64,000 nucleotides of DNA from Metallyticus violacea (taxonomy: Eukaryota; Arthropoda; Insecta; Mantodea; Metallyticidae), in contig CM060840.1 of assembly GCA_030762175.1 (NCBI GenBank), positions 44,873,501-44,937,500 on the forward strand, read 5' to 3'. The translations under genes were made by a program, and so were the position numbers. The stretch's first letter is position 1. Each line of letters opens with the position of its first letter. The notes beneath the pieces were generated by a model. The model made no database searches. It saw only the letters and a program-made list of their open reading frames with translations, and was not told the origin of the DNA. Shown here in pieces: positions 1 to 11,560 of this stretch.

Positions 1-25
1 ATCGTTTCCTTTCTATTAAAAAAAA

Positions 26-120
26 TAATTTTCCAATTTATCATTTCCCCTCATGTCATCCTATACATCGCCCGTGATGACTAAGCAGTACAAACGGGCA
101 TTAAACACTATTATAGAAAA
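26..120 (+). repeat. SINE-A, 3' part
   Basis: The 3' half matches the other copies: TTCCAATTTATCATTTC, then a region ending AAACGGGCATTAAACACTATT. The 5' tRNA-like head is missing, either truncated or replaced by other sequence. Confidence 0.65.
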
Positions 121-1077
121 GTAAACTATCTGAAAGTTCATTCATTTGCCAAAGCGTTTTAATTTCTTAATCGAAGTTATGGCTTTTTTATCCAGAAATT
201 TTCATTTTGCTGTGATTTTATTCAATTTGTTGAAGGAATGGGATTTATGATTATTAATTTTGTGTCTATATTTGATATACTTCAGTTTAGTTTTTTCTTA
301 AAACCATTAAATTAAAAATTTAAAAAAAAAGGAAAATTGTAGCATTCAAAGAGCAAACTTCACTTATTTGTATAAAAAACACATCCATAACGTTTTTCTT
401 AAAAGTTAAAGTTATCATTACCGTAACATATTCTTTAAAGAAATGAACCAAGTTTCAGAGTTAAATATTAAAAAATGCATTAAATTACACAAAGCTTCGT
501 TAATTCGTCGTCATGTTGTTTAAACCTTTCATGATGCTAGAAAAGTTGGCATTAATTAAATGAATAAACGGTATTATTTTATGTACATCTCCTGTACGAT
601 TCAAAATGTTCAATATCAATACTTTTTATGACACCTTTGTATCTTTGTTCTCGTGGACCGCTAGCGCTCATGTATAATTTAATAGATAGAGAATCGTAGA
701 CAGAACAAAACTATAAATTTTTGTAAAACATGGTTTAAAGCCAAAGGAAACTCATACCAAATTTATAAAAGTTTATGGAGACTTCTTCAATTTCAAATAT
801 TAAAAACTGGGCTGCTGAATTTAAACACGTCTTGAAAATGACTAACGTCCGAGACATTAAAAACAGTGCAACAGTAGATTCGTTAAACAAATATATGATA
901 TGGTATCAGATAATCGGCGATTTAAAGTGCATGAAGTTGCTGCACTGGTGTCATTGAGGGGAAATGGGTTGGTTACGTTTACCCCTTTTGTTACCCTTCG
1001 TTGGTGCGTAATATATATATATATATGCAGATAAGGAAGGGTGCTGGGAGGATTCAGAGGCGGACTAATAAAACAAC

Positions 1078-1117
<40 letters not shown>

Positions 1118-1446
1118 TAGACATTTTATAAAGACAGTACTTATTAATTCCATAATGATAAATATGTTTTATAAGTACTAATCGTTGTTTAGCAATTTAA
1201 TTCGATTTGCAAGTCTTCTTAGCGACTAACTTCTCAATGTTGGGTACTACGGTTAAACATACTGTAGGGCTAAATTCACATCACTAATCTTGTATGTTTG
1301 TTCTTGGTATTGTTCATGGCCTGAGAAAAACTGTTCACACCTGTAGGTTCCTGCAAACATTGTAACCATGCGCCCACAGAGGTGTTTTAAAATAGGATAA
1401 ATGTTTTGTTTAGTTATGTTGTATAGTTAAAGCCCAGATTTGTCGC
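121..1446. other. AT-rich sequence, no gene seen
   Basis: Apart from short TA and AAT microsatellites I see no exon, RNA gene or recognised transposon here. Short open frames look random. Confidence 0.5.
1078..1117 (+). repeat. AAT microsatellite
   Basis: Thirteen uninterrupted AAT units follow ACAAC. One of at least eight AAT/ATT tracts in the window. Confidence 0.95.
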
Positions 1447-2190
1447 AGCTTTTAAAATGTATATCGTGCTGCATATTTATAATCTACAGCTGTAAATATG
1501 ATGGCCCTTCTTCTGTATTTAATAATTGCATATACATCCTCTTTATATCCCGAAATCTGTCTTCGGATTCGGAATAAAGGTTTTCCAAAACTTGTTGGTA
1601 TTCGTTTGATGTGTGGAAAGCAACATTTCAGAAGAGGAAAGTGATGTAAATCTCCATTCTGAAGATGTTGACCCATAGTTTCAATTTGATCATAAAGTTT
1701 TTAATGGCACGGATCATGTCGATTATGAAGCGATCTTTCCCTTGTAAGATGTCAAACTGATTCGGATGATCGCCTGGATCTGTCATGAAAGCAAGATCCA
1801 CGATTCGTTGAATAACAGCGGTACAACGATATATACACACTTTTTGCCTTCATAATAAGTAACAAAATATTGATTTGCCCGTAACGGAAAACTATGCAAT
1901 ACTGATAGCCTTTTGTTTTGAAACTGAAAGTATTGGGCGCGTACAGCGGTAGCCATGGCATTCATTTCCACTCTGCAAAGCACCCCAACAAGTAAAACAG
2001 AGTGGAAGGGGAAAAGGAGGAGAGTAACCTGCCGTGTCACATATCGGCCCAGGCATTTCAAAGGAACGTGCAGATTACATTTTACATGAATTGCATATGA
2101 AAAAGCTTTGCGTAAAAGATACTGCACTTGATAACAGCAGATCAAGTTCGTATGAAAATATCGCAACAATGTTTGCAGGGTTTTAACAAC
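1447..2190 (-). pseudogene. hAT-like transposase fossil (GTF2IRD2/ZBED-like type)
   Basis: On the - strand, overlapping frames spell parts of a domesticated-type hAT transposase. LAFMTDPGDHPNQF and DILQGKDRFIIDM match the usual LAFLTDI..HLNxLNxxLQGK block. KLKLWVNIFRMEIYITF is followed, after a frame change, by FPLLKCCFPHIKRI. Several frameshifts separate the blocks and no full frame survives. Termini were not identified. Confidence 0.6.
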
Positions 2191-2455
2191 TGACGATGTG
2201 CATCGACGTATAGCTATGGAAGAAACTTTTATCCATTCTCACATGCTAAAATTGAAAGATCAAGTTGTCAAAACAGTGGACCGAAGCCCGTTGTTCAATG
2301 CCAAAGAAGTCGGTTCAATCTGCAGTAATTTTGTTTCGTTTAATAATCCACTATCTTCAGAAGGGTATAAGCATAACTGGAGAGTGCAGGATCAAATTTT
2401 AACGAACTGAATGAAAATTTGTGAAAAAAAAAATCCGTTTTGCAAAAGAAATTTC

Positions 2456-2456
<1 letters not shown>

Positions 2457-2511
<55 letters not shown>
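2457..2511 (+). repeat. ATT microsatellite
   Basis: About 18 uninterrupted ATT units. Confidence 0.95.
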
Positions 2512-2512
<1 letters not shown>

Positions 2513-2967
2513 ACAATGCTCCTATTCACCAATTGGGGAAATTGAAAGATTTGAAGTATTAACTAATTAAGTATCCACCCTAACTCCCTGATTTCGCTCC
2601 ACTTTCCCAAAGCTCAGAGTTTTTCATTAAATCAAGAGACGATTGTAACTTTAGAGGAGTTTTGCAGACCTTCAGGAAAACCACTTTATATAAATGCTTT
2701 GCCATTAAGGGTCTTTATCTGTAAAATAAAAATAATATTCCAGAAAAAAAAAAACTCGTTCCTTAATTGATAGACCGATAACTTTATAGACGGACCTCGT
2801 ATAGTTCATGTTAAACAGGCTGTATTCTAAAACAAAATTCTAATGATGCTTTCAAAGATGCTTTTATTTTATATAATTTTAAAACTACCAGTAATCAATG
2901 AAAACAAACGCCTAGTTTAATAAACGAGAAACATTAGATACTTTTAATTTCACTATGTTCCTTGTGA

Positions 2968-3256
2968 TGTACCGCCACGGGTGGCAGAGGTTATTAAGGC
3001 GCGGGCTTGTGAACACGAGGTCTGGGGTTCGATTTCCGCCAGGGCTGTCCTCCCTGATTGAGGTTTTTTCAGGTTTTCCTCACTGCTCATAAATGGTAAA
3101 TGCTCTAAACTTAGACCTGGAACGCTCCTTCCTTAAAATAAATAAATAAATAAAGCCTTTTCCAATATATCATTTCATCTCGTTTATCATCAGTGTCCAC
3201 CACCGTCTGTGATGCATCAGCAGTTAAAACGGGTGCTAAACACTATTAAAAAAAAG
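2968..3256 (+). repeat. SINE-A, full-length copy (tRNA-derived)
   Basis: A head with box-A-like GGTGGCAGAGG and box-B-like GGGTTCGATTTC is followed by the family body (TTTTTTCAGGTTTTCCTCAC, CTTAGACCTGGAACG), an AAATA-rich internal tract and the tail AAACGGGTGCTAAACACTATT. It is probably transcribed by Pol III in its active past. Confidence 0.8.
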
Positions 3257-3794
3257 TCGCTGTTGTACTTTATGTTTTGATACGTTTTCTAAAAATTTTA
3301 TTCCAGAAATAGCGCTCTATAGTACACCGTACGAAATGCTGTACATTTGCAGCTGTACGAATATCACTGTTATTAATTGTTATACTGTTTGTTCTGCGCT
3401 ACGTATAGAAATTTCAAAGCCAGCAACAATTTCAGACGAATCAACGTTCAAACTTTATTTGGAGCATTCATTCACTAAGGGTCAGTTGTATAATGAGTCA
3501 ACTTGAAGTTTTACTTAACTAGGAAATTGTTGTTGTATAAACTCGACTAGGATTATTTCGTCTTAAACCTTACTCCCAAAATTTAACAATTTAAAGTACT
3601 AACTAGTTTAGTAATTGTTAAATAAAAATTTCTCAGAGCACAGAAACTTAACCACTTTATATATAAATAAAATGGTGAATCACATATTGTTTTGATTTCG
3701 TGTAGATAAACTTTTTGGGGGGGTTTCACTTTTCATTACCACGTAATAACAACAGACAGAATTGCGTTCAATTGTAGGTTATGTTAGGCTTTAC

Positions 3795-4245
3795 AAGGTA
3801 TATTGTACAGATTTCTGATGTCAGACATCTCATTCGAAGATGAATTTCACCGTGCTCGTGTGTTTCACGAGAGAATTAATCCGTTCCTAATTCAAAATGC
3901 TATTTCGCTTAGCAAAAGATGTCGAAGAACTGGAACAAATGTTACGTTTCGATTAACTCACAAACGAAGCGAAATCATGGTTTGAATTCAGTGCTCATGA
4001 CACTATTAACTTTAAAGTTCTGTGCGACAAATAGTTATTGGAGGTATATTCAAAGTGGAGAAAAGAACCGGTAGAGCCATCTACTACCAGAGCAATAGCA
4101 GTTTTCATTAATTTGACAACCGAAGAGGGTGATGTACGGAAAGTGATGCTAGGCTTCTTTAACTTTTGCAACGTTCCTGGAGTTTTACGTGCTAAAGTCT
4201 GCACACACATGCATGGGGGTTATGGTGCAGAAGCCTTCAAAATAT
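3795..4245 (+). pseudogene. PIF/Harbinger-like transposase fossil
   Basis: Two frames give pieces of a Harbinger nuclease. The first has VFHERINPF near the N-terminus. The second has a stretch ending GFFNFCNVPGVLRAKVCTHM, HGGYGAEAFK, which parallels the family block FPGVIGxIDCTHI...GGxNAELFRN. The usual catalytic Asp of IDCTH has been lost (AKVCTH). Frameshifts and stops show that it is dead. Confidence 0.5.
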
Positions 4246-4350
4246 AATTATTATACTGTTTGGCAATTTCCTCCATGCACGTTCTTTATCCTTATTTGAG
4301 ATGTAATCTATATTTTTGTTCAATTATTCCCTGATATTTTAGCACCAGAC

Positions 4351-4388
4351 CAACAACAACAACAACAACAATAATAATAATAATAATA
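4351..4388 (+). repeat. AAC then AAT microsatellite
   Basis: A compound tract of AAC units passing into AAT units. The transition resembles the ATT-to-GTT tract at 47899-47946. Confidence 0.9.
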
Positions 4389-4621
4389 TTAATAATCTTC
4401 TTCTCACGTTTGCTAAAATTGCACTCGCAATCTCTTCGACTTTTCCTTATCCATGTTTGAAGACATATTAAAGAATGGGAGGGGAAAAAAAACATCTAGG
4501 AGACGGAAAAGCCGAATAATTATTGCTTTCTTAGATTGGACAGTTGAACATCAACTCGCTCTAAACACGAATTTCCCCATTATTTCACGATGTTGCCATA
4601 GATTGACAGTTATTGCAAACT

Positions 4622-4866
4622 TGAGGTTGGGCTCGTGAGCGGAGGTCTGGTTTTCGATTCTCACCAAGACCGACCTCCCTGATAGTTCTTTTTCCAGGTT
4701 TTCCTCACTCTTCATAAATGGCAAATGCCGGGGAGGTACCCTAAACTTAGGCCTGGAACGCTTCCTTAAAAAAATCCTTTCCCAATTTATCATTTCATCT
4801 CATGTATTGTCAGTGTCCACCGCCTGTGATGCTTTAGTAGTTAAAACGGGCGTTAAACATTATTAA
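4622..4866 (+). repeat. SINE-A, 5'-truncated copy running into an AAT microsatellite
   Basis: It has the same body as the copy at 2968. The tRNA-like head is cut near the box-B region (GTTTTCGATTCTC). The tail AAACGGGCGTTAAACATTATT continues directly into about 80 bases of AAT repeats. Confidence 0.75.

Positions 4867-4945
<79 letters not shown>
4864..4945 (+). repeat. AAT microsatellite grown from a SINE tail
   Basis: About 27 AAT units begin at the last bases of the SINE-A copy at 4622-4866. Confidence 0.93.
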
Positions 4946-4948
<3 letters not shown>

Positions 4949-6034
4949 CTGGAGGTTACGTGGTCTGAAGTAATTTTTTATGCAACGGAAATGATGATTA
5001 ACCTGTAGTTACTTTTTAAATTACAGTTAAAAGTAATCTCCAGTTAGCAAATTTTATATAGCTGGCCCTAAAATAGACAAAACAGTTCTATATGTAGCGC
5101 ATTCGTTTTCTTTCATATAAATACTAATGTAAAAATCATTGACAAAATTGTACAATGTAAATAATTGAAGAAAGAAATTCACACAACACCGGAACGTTTC
5201 ATTAATGCATATACACTATCTCAGTTAGTACTGTAAAATTCTTTTCACTATTAAAACTCACAATGTTCTCATCGGTTTCATTCACTAGCAAAAACCGTTC
5301 TCCATTTAAAGTTTTAACATCCATAAGATTTAAAGCACTACGCTCTTCGAAAAATGGTGGCCGAATTTACCTCCGGGCTCTATAAATACCTTTCCTAATG
5401 CATGTAATATCTGTTGTTAATCACTGTGTTTGTAAGAATTACCTCACTAAGAGTGCTTCTGATATATCCTCGAGGTCTTTACGTTTAGCAGAGTTTTTAA
5501 TTATATCTCGGTTCAAGATATCGGAACTAGAATTCATGGCTATGCTGAATATTTCATTCAAACATTTAAATCAGTTTTAATGAAGTACTTACACTTTTTT
5601 TGTTTGTTTAATTTATCCATCTTTGTAACCGTCCACGAATGCCTTATGAAATCTGAATTTTAATTCATTAAACAAAATTAAATGCAATGCAACCACAGAA
5701 CAACTGCATACTGCACTAAAAGTGAACTGTTGTTAACCCGGAAACAATACAATGACAATAAGGGCGTTCACAAAATACCATTCCTCCGCGTAACATTTCA
5801 ACACGGAGCACTTATAAAAACTCGGCAATGTTTTTGAATGGAAATGGAGCTACTCGCGTGTGTATGTAAAATTTAATAGGCAGGAAAAGAGCAAGTCCCT
5901 GTCTATCGACCTTCAGCAACCGGGAGAGAATGAATATGTCTGTGAAAACAGGCCACGGCAGGCAATTGATGTGGCACTTTAACGGGCGGAAAGTAACCCA
6001 CCGCTGCATCTGCCCTACAGAGCTATTAGCTTTC
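4946..6034. other. No gene seen
   Basis: AT-rich, with a moderately GC-richer part at 5760-6030 that leads into the LINE fragment at 6035. That part may belong to the same element, but no motif is visible. Confidence 0.45.
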
Positions 6035-6265
6035 AGTGACAGTCATGATTATGAAACTGTCAATGCATTTAATTTATATTTCTTAACTGCAGCTGAGGCT
6101 AAGACCTTTGTTGGACGTAATAGCACGTGACATACCGCAGGAATCATATCCAAAAGTGCAAAATCTAGCATCACTAGATAATGACCAAATTATTTTGTCC
6201 TTTAAAGGCAAAATCTCGCAAGAATGGGATGGGTTAAGCACAAAGCTCCTTAGCAACATTTGCAG
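6035..6265 (+). pseudogene. LINE reverse-transcriptase fragment (upstream of RT core)
   Basis: Frames read VNAFNLYFLTAAEAKTF and, after a shift, IILSFKGKISQEWDGLSTKL. These match the conserved run before the RT domain of many non-LTR elements (AFNxYFxxVAE ... IxSLKxKxSxGxDGIxxKLL). The fragment is truncated on both sides and broken. Confidence 0.55.
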
Positions 6266-7115
6266 TCATTCATTCTTAATGATAATTGGGAGGGGTGGGG
6301 GGCACGTCGCAAGAATGCAGGGCTGTATTTGAATGGTTTACATCTATTTTCTTTTTTAAATAAAGGCTTAATTATACTTCATTCCATCTGGAAATATTAA
6401 TTTATTTATCTTGTTATTGCACTAAGTTAGTGTTGTCTAATATAGCGATAGTTATAATGGTTATAAAGTTGCGCGGAATACTTATTATAAATTGTGATGA
6501 TTTATGTAATCTTTAGCTGATTGCTTTATACTTGTATGGCGTGTTCAATGTCCTTGAGCTTTGCTCTCCAGAGAATCCAAAGAAAAAGAACTACACAATG
6601 AAAAACTAGAGTTTCCTTATTCGATAAAAGCTTATTTTCATTATAAGCTTTTAATTTAAATTATAAATCTATAAGCCCCGTAAATACACTTATGATGAAT
6701 AAAAGACTGTATTATATCTCACGGCTATAGTTTACGCTTTGAAAGTACCACAACTCTCACTCCGAACATCTTAGTTCCACAGTCAACAGACATACGAAGA
6801 AGAGAGACCACTACCGCCATCCAGAAAAGAATTAGGGTTCTACTACTAAAACCAGAACTAATCACAAAACCCTCAACACTCCAACCATGGCTGACATATA
6901 AACAACAAATATCGAAAATCAACATTATAAAAATCACCTTTTCACATTAATTTTAGTCGTCGAAAAATAAAATAAGTATTAAATGGCTAAGCCAACATAA
7001 CACAATCACCTCAATTAAAAGAGTTTCGTAAAGTAAATGGTGTAGCTCTTCCAAATAACTACCATATAACTTTCAACAACTGTATTAGAAACGTTTAATT
7101 TAGTGTAAGACTTAC
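6266..7115. other. No gene seen
   Basis: A GC-richer stretch at 6725-6920 is open on the - strand for 70 codons but has no recognised motif. The rest is AT-rich. Confidence 0.4.
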
Positions 7116-7269
7116 CTGTACACCTGGCTTGAAGTCCACTCAGTTCCTTACGCGTGTGGTATCGTATTGTCAATGCTTGGTCTATTTCACTAAACACGGC
7201 TTCTTCAGACGGCGAACTAAACGATATGTGCAGTAACACCACTCGCATCGCAACTTGAATCAAGGCTGC
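7116..7269 (-). CDS. Candidate internal exon, unidentified
   Basis: On the - strand an open segment runs from acceptor TTTAAACTCAG to donor TACAG|GTAAGT. It encodes 51 codons starting AALIQVAMRVVLLHISFSS, then PSEEAVFSEIDQAL and ELSGLQARCT. Base composition is distinctly higher in GC than its neighbours and the donor is strong. No partner exon was found nearby and no family was recognised. It could be a true exon of a - strand gene or a captured fragment. Confidence 0.35.
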
Positions 7270-7605
7270 CTGAGTTTAAAATTGAAAGTATTCCTACCAA
7301 CCTTAAAAAGAAGTCGCACGTATATTATTAAAAAAATAATTAGTTATAAATTTATAATAAAATTAATACAAGCATAAAGTTAAGCGATATTTTCACTGTC
7401 TTTCTCTTGCTATGTAATTATGTACATAACATCTATTGCTGGTTATTGTTTAGTTCAGGAAAGCTTGATAGATGGCTCATATTACAATGTAATCTGTAAA
7501 ACAGCTCTTTTCAGGCATTTCTAGCAAAATTATTACATGAAGTACTGGATTCGAATGCATAAATGAAAACATTTAGGGACTTTTATTATGTCATGGTTAC
7601 AGTTA

Positions 7606-7640
<35 letters not shown>

Positions 7641-8717
7641 AAACTGTTATATGGTTTGCAAAACAGCTTTAATAATCTTATTTTCATTTATTTCAGGAAT
7701 ATTCGTTTCACCTAACACGAATTTGGTAAAGAGTACAGTCCATATATTTTTATCGCGTTTTATTGCATGAATCGATCTGATGGAAAAACATTTCTATGAT
7801 GGTATAATAATAAGTAGCAAGAGAAATATGAAAATCAGCTTACTGAAACCCGAAAAATGTAAACATTTTTTTTCAAAAAAAAACATGAACGTATCTACAT
7901 TGACAGTATATTAAATGGACATTAAGATTTAGTATACTTTCATTTATATAAATTCAGTTTGTCTTTACCAAAGAAATCGTATGTAGTTATAAAAATATAT
8001 AAAATATAGAAACTCGAAATAAAGAGAAACTACTAGTCATTAACTTTGAAAAACTGTGAAAAAAACCCAAATATTTTAGAATTAAGCTTTATAAAACCTT
8101 TCGTACTAATGTTACAATGTGCCATAGCATAACCAAATTTAAAACAAACAGACCCAATAACTAACAGACAAGGCATTTTACACTACTGACGAATTTCTAC
8201 ATACATGCATAGTCATACCTATATTTGTACCCTATTAAATAGGTGCTTTACATTTTATTTTATTTGTTGTATGTATGCTTGGCAACCTGCTCCCTTAATT
8301 ATTTGTCTTATATGTTAGCAAATTTAGTTATCTTTGTAACTACGCGCTATTGTAACTTTAAATAATTATTTTAGCGTTTGACTATGTCCAATGTGTGTAA
8401 AGTTGTGTTGACCACATTGGACTAACAAAGTATTATTGTTACTTTTCCCCTTCTGTTTCGTCATCGCCCTACATCTGTCTCTCTTTGCACTTCCCCTCCC
8501 GCCCCCCTCTTACTCAGAACACGTGAATATTTCGTGCGTATACTACAACCGAAAAACATCATTGCATGCATTCTTAAGTAGCTGTTGATGGTATAGAAAC
8601 TAGGTTGGAGAGAAAAACGTGGGAATTTGGTGGAATTGGGATGTTGTCTCTAAAATATTACGTATACTGTCAGTCTTATTGTGTTGTTTGTGTTTAGGCC
8701 AGTACATAAATACATGT
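7270..8717. other. AT-rich sequence upstream of tRNA-Val
   Basis: One AAT tract and otherwise featureless sequence. A C-rich patch lies at 8450-8520. Confidence 0.5.
7607..7639 (+). repeat. AAT microsatellite
   Basis: About 11 uninterrupted units. Confidence 0.9.
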
Positions 8718-8790
8718 GGTTCCGTGGTGTAGCGGTTATCACGTCTGCTTTACACGCAGAAGGTCCCCGGTTCGATCCCGGGCGGAACCA
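8718..8790 (+). tRNA. tRNA-Val (anticodon TAC)
   Basis: This is a complete cloverleaf: acceptor GGTTCCG pairs with CGGAACC, the D arm contains GTGTAGCGGTTATCAC, and the anticodon stem TCTGC/GCAGA encloses TTTACAC with TAC in the centre. The T arm is CCCGG TTCGATC CCGGG, with discriminator A. A T-run (8795-8801) follows as the Pol III terminator. There is no intron and no mismatch, so it is very probably functional. Confidence 0.96.
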
Positions 8791-9745
8791 TTGACTTTTT
8801 TTAATTCAATAATGTACCATCTTTAATTATGACTAACCAAAATGATTATTCCTAATTTAGCCATGTTAGTGATTAGAAATAATTTTTGATATGATACTAT
8901 ACGTTGAGTTTATCCTAAGCTAGAAGTGAAGCAAATAAAATCAAAATTTTTACAGAGTATAGCGGATTCATTTTGTTTTGTTTTGTTTTTCTTCTTAAAG
9001 TTGTACAAGTTAAAAGCTCCTCAGAAAAAGAGAAACTTTTCCAGAACAATTTAATAGTAGAATAGCGTTACTATAAACCCATATGTAGATAATGCAAAGC
9101 ATGCTTTAAAAAGCGCAAAGTAAAATGTTATTGCGAAATAAAACAAGATTATTAGCAAATGATTTAAAAATAATACTTAAGAAAAAAGAAAAAATGTTAA
9201 GACATTTACAGATAATGTAAATGTAAATTAAAAACTATTGAATATTAGAAAAGACAATAAGCTAACAATGGGTTCTTATTTAATTTGTGCTAAGCTCTAG
9301 TAGATATAAATGCAAATTTACAAACTTCAAGCGAATGAAAGAAAAATAATCTATTCTTCTACATCTACTTATTAATAGAGGCAAAAGTTAGAATGGGCAC
9401 TTTATAGTCGATTCCATACCTCAGCACCTTATTTTATTATATAGCAACGGTTTCCAAACATTTCCAGAAAAATCACCTGCGTTCAATTTTTAGGAGTCTC
9501 CCGTACTTAACTTGGATTAGGAGGTTGTAATGCAATTCTTGATAATGAAAAGAAAAAAACTCACAACTAAAACGTTTAGTTATAATTTATTTTTTTAATC
9601 CAGTTTATGTTTCTGACATTGTTCTCTGTGACATGACTTGCTTTTAACTAGTTCAATAATATTTGTTTGGAAAGAAGTAGTGCAAAGTCTCACACGGTAA
9701 ACCAAGTGTTGTCACTTACGATGTTGCGATATCGTTTTTAATATA
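8791..9745. other. AT-rich sequence, nothing recognised
   Basis: No open frames of note. A TTTTG pentamer run lies near 8972-8990. Confidence 0.5.
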
Positions 9746-10410
9746 CAGAGGGTGCCAAAAAAGTATACACACTTCAAGCAAAGAAAAAACTGTGTTAACA
9801 TAGCAAAACTGAATTCATGCAAACAGAAAATGATGAGCACTAATCATTTTAGACTTCTACAGTTACAATGGTTGCTCAAAACGCCCACCATCGGCGTCGA
9901 TACACTTCTGAGTACGTTGAACTATGATTGAGCAACGTTTGCGAAAGTATCCTCAGCAATTGCAGCACATGCCGTTTCAATTTCTTCCTGAAGGCTGCCA
10001 GGGTAGCTGTTTTTCTACGGTATACAGGATCCTTGTCCAACGGAGTTATATCCGGGGAACGTTCTGTTCTGTACACACGTCTCCATTGCCTTTCAATTAC
10101 AACAACATTCTCGGCTTTCCAATGCCACTTCAAAATTGCTTTTCGCTGTTCAAACGATAATCTTGGCTCCATTTTGTTGTAGCAACGCTAGCATAACGTA
10201 ATGTGGGTCACATCTGTTTACAGAACATTATATCATAATCTTGGCTTCATTTGTTCATTGTTGATTTACCTGCCACTTAGTAACGCTATCATAATGTATG
10301 TGAGTCACATCTGTTTACAGAACATTATACTACATATTACTGTTGTTTTTCGGTTCAACTTTGAAATATATTAAATAGATATCTACTGTGATTTTTTGGC
10401 ATTTTTAAAA
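9746..10410 (-). mobile_element. Internally deleted Tc1/mariner-like element
   Basis: The left end (9746 onward) is a typical terminal repeat, GAGGGTGCCAAAAAAGTATA. The right boundary near 10388-10410 matches only weakly (GTGATTTTTTGGCA). On the - strand the transposase N-terminus (MEPRLSFEQRKAILKWHW) runs almost directly into the C-terminus. The expected end KCIDADGGRFEQPL is present in a shifted frame near 9875-9915. The catalytic middle is missing, so this is a non-autonomous derivative. The right side has an imperfect direct repeat of about 120 bp (near 10185-10330). Confidence 0.6.
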
Positions 10411-10568
10411 CGTTCATTTTTAGTTCATTTTTAAAACGTTTCCTCGCAAATGCAAATGGTACCAAAAATTGCAAGCAAACGTAACAATTAAATTGTTTGC
10501 AACATTATGAACAGATTTGAAATTTTCTTCTCCAGAGGTTTTAGATTTACAGAATTTTGTATTTATTT

Positions 10569-10820
10569 GGTTTATTTACGCACGCTTGCTTTTAAACAGG
10601 TCATCAGCGTCCCATTGAATTCAGGGCAAGAAACAGCCAAACTTTTTGTTCAAAGGCCTTTTCTTTCAGGCTTGAGGTTATGTTACTTGTCGCATATGTA
10701 CGATTCGGGACTCACGGCTTTATTTCCATTCCGAAGGAAGCCATGCTTAGGATTTTTACGCCCCCAAAAATCCATCAACCTTGGCCGGGATTGAACCTAC
10801 GAGGCAAATATGATTGATTA
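10569..10820 (-). repeat. SINE-B copy
   Basis: In reverse orientation it matches the copies at 19128 and 31669. Blocks include the complement of GGTTCAATCCCGGCC (box B), the C/T-rich TTCCTTCGGAATGG area, and CATCAGCGTCCCATTGAATT. It is a tRNA-derived family different from SINE-A. Confidence 0.65.
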
Positions 10821-11384
10821 CTACTAGATCACCAAGACTGACGAATTTAAGAGATGTTATATCTAGAAGTTCTTCGGTAATATTTAATTCACTGTTGATA
10901 CGTCTAAACCTTATGGCTAGTCGATCCTTATCAGTTCTATATGATGTTTCGCTCAAGCCAAGAGTAAAACAAATTGTATTTTTCTTTCCTTTGTTATTCC
11001 AGATCGCATCCCAGGTCATCGATGTGCCTCGTCACAGCATTAGGCGAGACTTCCATATAAAAATATCTACTGAATTGGGGCATTTTCCCTCAGCCGCTGT
11101 TATGAACCATTCTCTGATAAAATCGCCTTCTCTAAGTATTTGTTTCTTTATTGATAAGTTCTACAATTCACAAGATACTTTTATCACATTCTTAATATTA
11201 GGAGCATTGCTACTCTCAATTTTTGTTTTTTATCTTCATCTGGAAAGAAAGATTCCGATTAACAATTAAAGATATTATTATTGTAGTCAAATGCACACAC
11301 ACACCTCACAAATGTTTATTGCAAATAAGGCACTTAATTTTGTCTCATTTTGGGTACAAAAATACTCTTCTTCCTATTCAATTC

Positions 11385-11560
11385 GAAATATATATATACC
11401 TCGAAGATGAAAGAAAGATCAAATGGTTTAAATTGGGAATATGGAGACTGCAAAGCTACAGGAGAAGGAATGAAGAAGGTATATGCTCCACATGCGGGAG
11501 AAAGAAGATGCAGTTCATATCTTTTGTTATAATGCAAAGGTACAGATAACTGGAGGAAAA
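11385..11560 (+). pseudogene. LINE ORF2 C-terminal fragment (zinc-knuckle tail)
   Basis: The frame reads KIKWFKLGIWRLQSYRRRNE followed by GICSTCGRKKM. This is like the CxxC tail downstream of the RT in some insect non-LTR elements. Fragments of apparently the same tail occur at 13480-13860 and 36840-37420. Confidence 0.45.

Noticed and set aside
775..957. 60-codon open frame with ATG
   Set aside because: No motif, splice support or composition change.
857..1153. Open frame with a long tyrosine run
   Set aside because: It is just translation of the AAT microsatellite; no coding signal remains outside it.
4551..4793. 80-codon open frame on the - strand
   Set aside because: Mostly antisense of a SINE-A copy.
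10507..10794. 95-codon open frame on the + strand
   Set aside because: It coincides with a SINE-B copy in reverse orientation; no protein motif.
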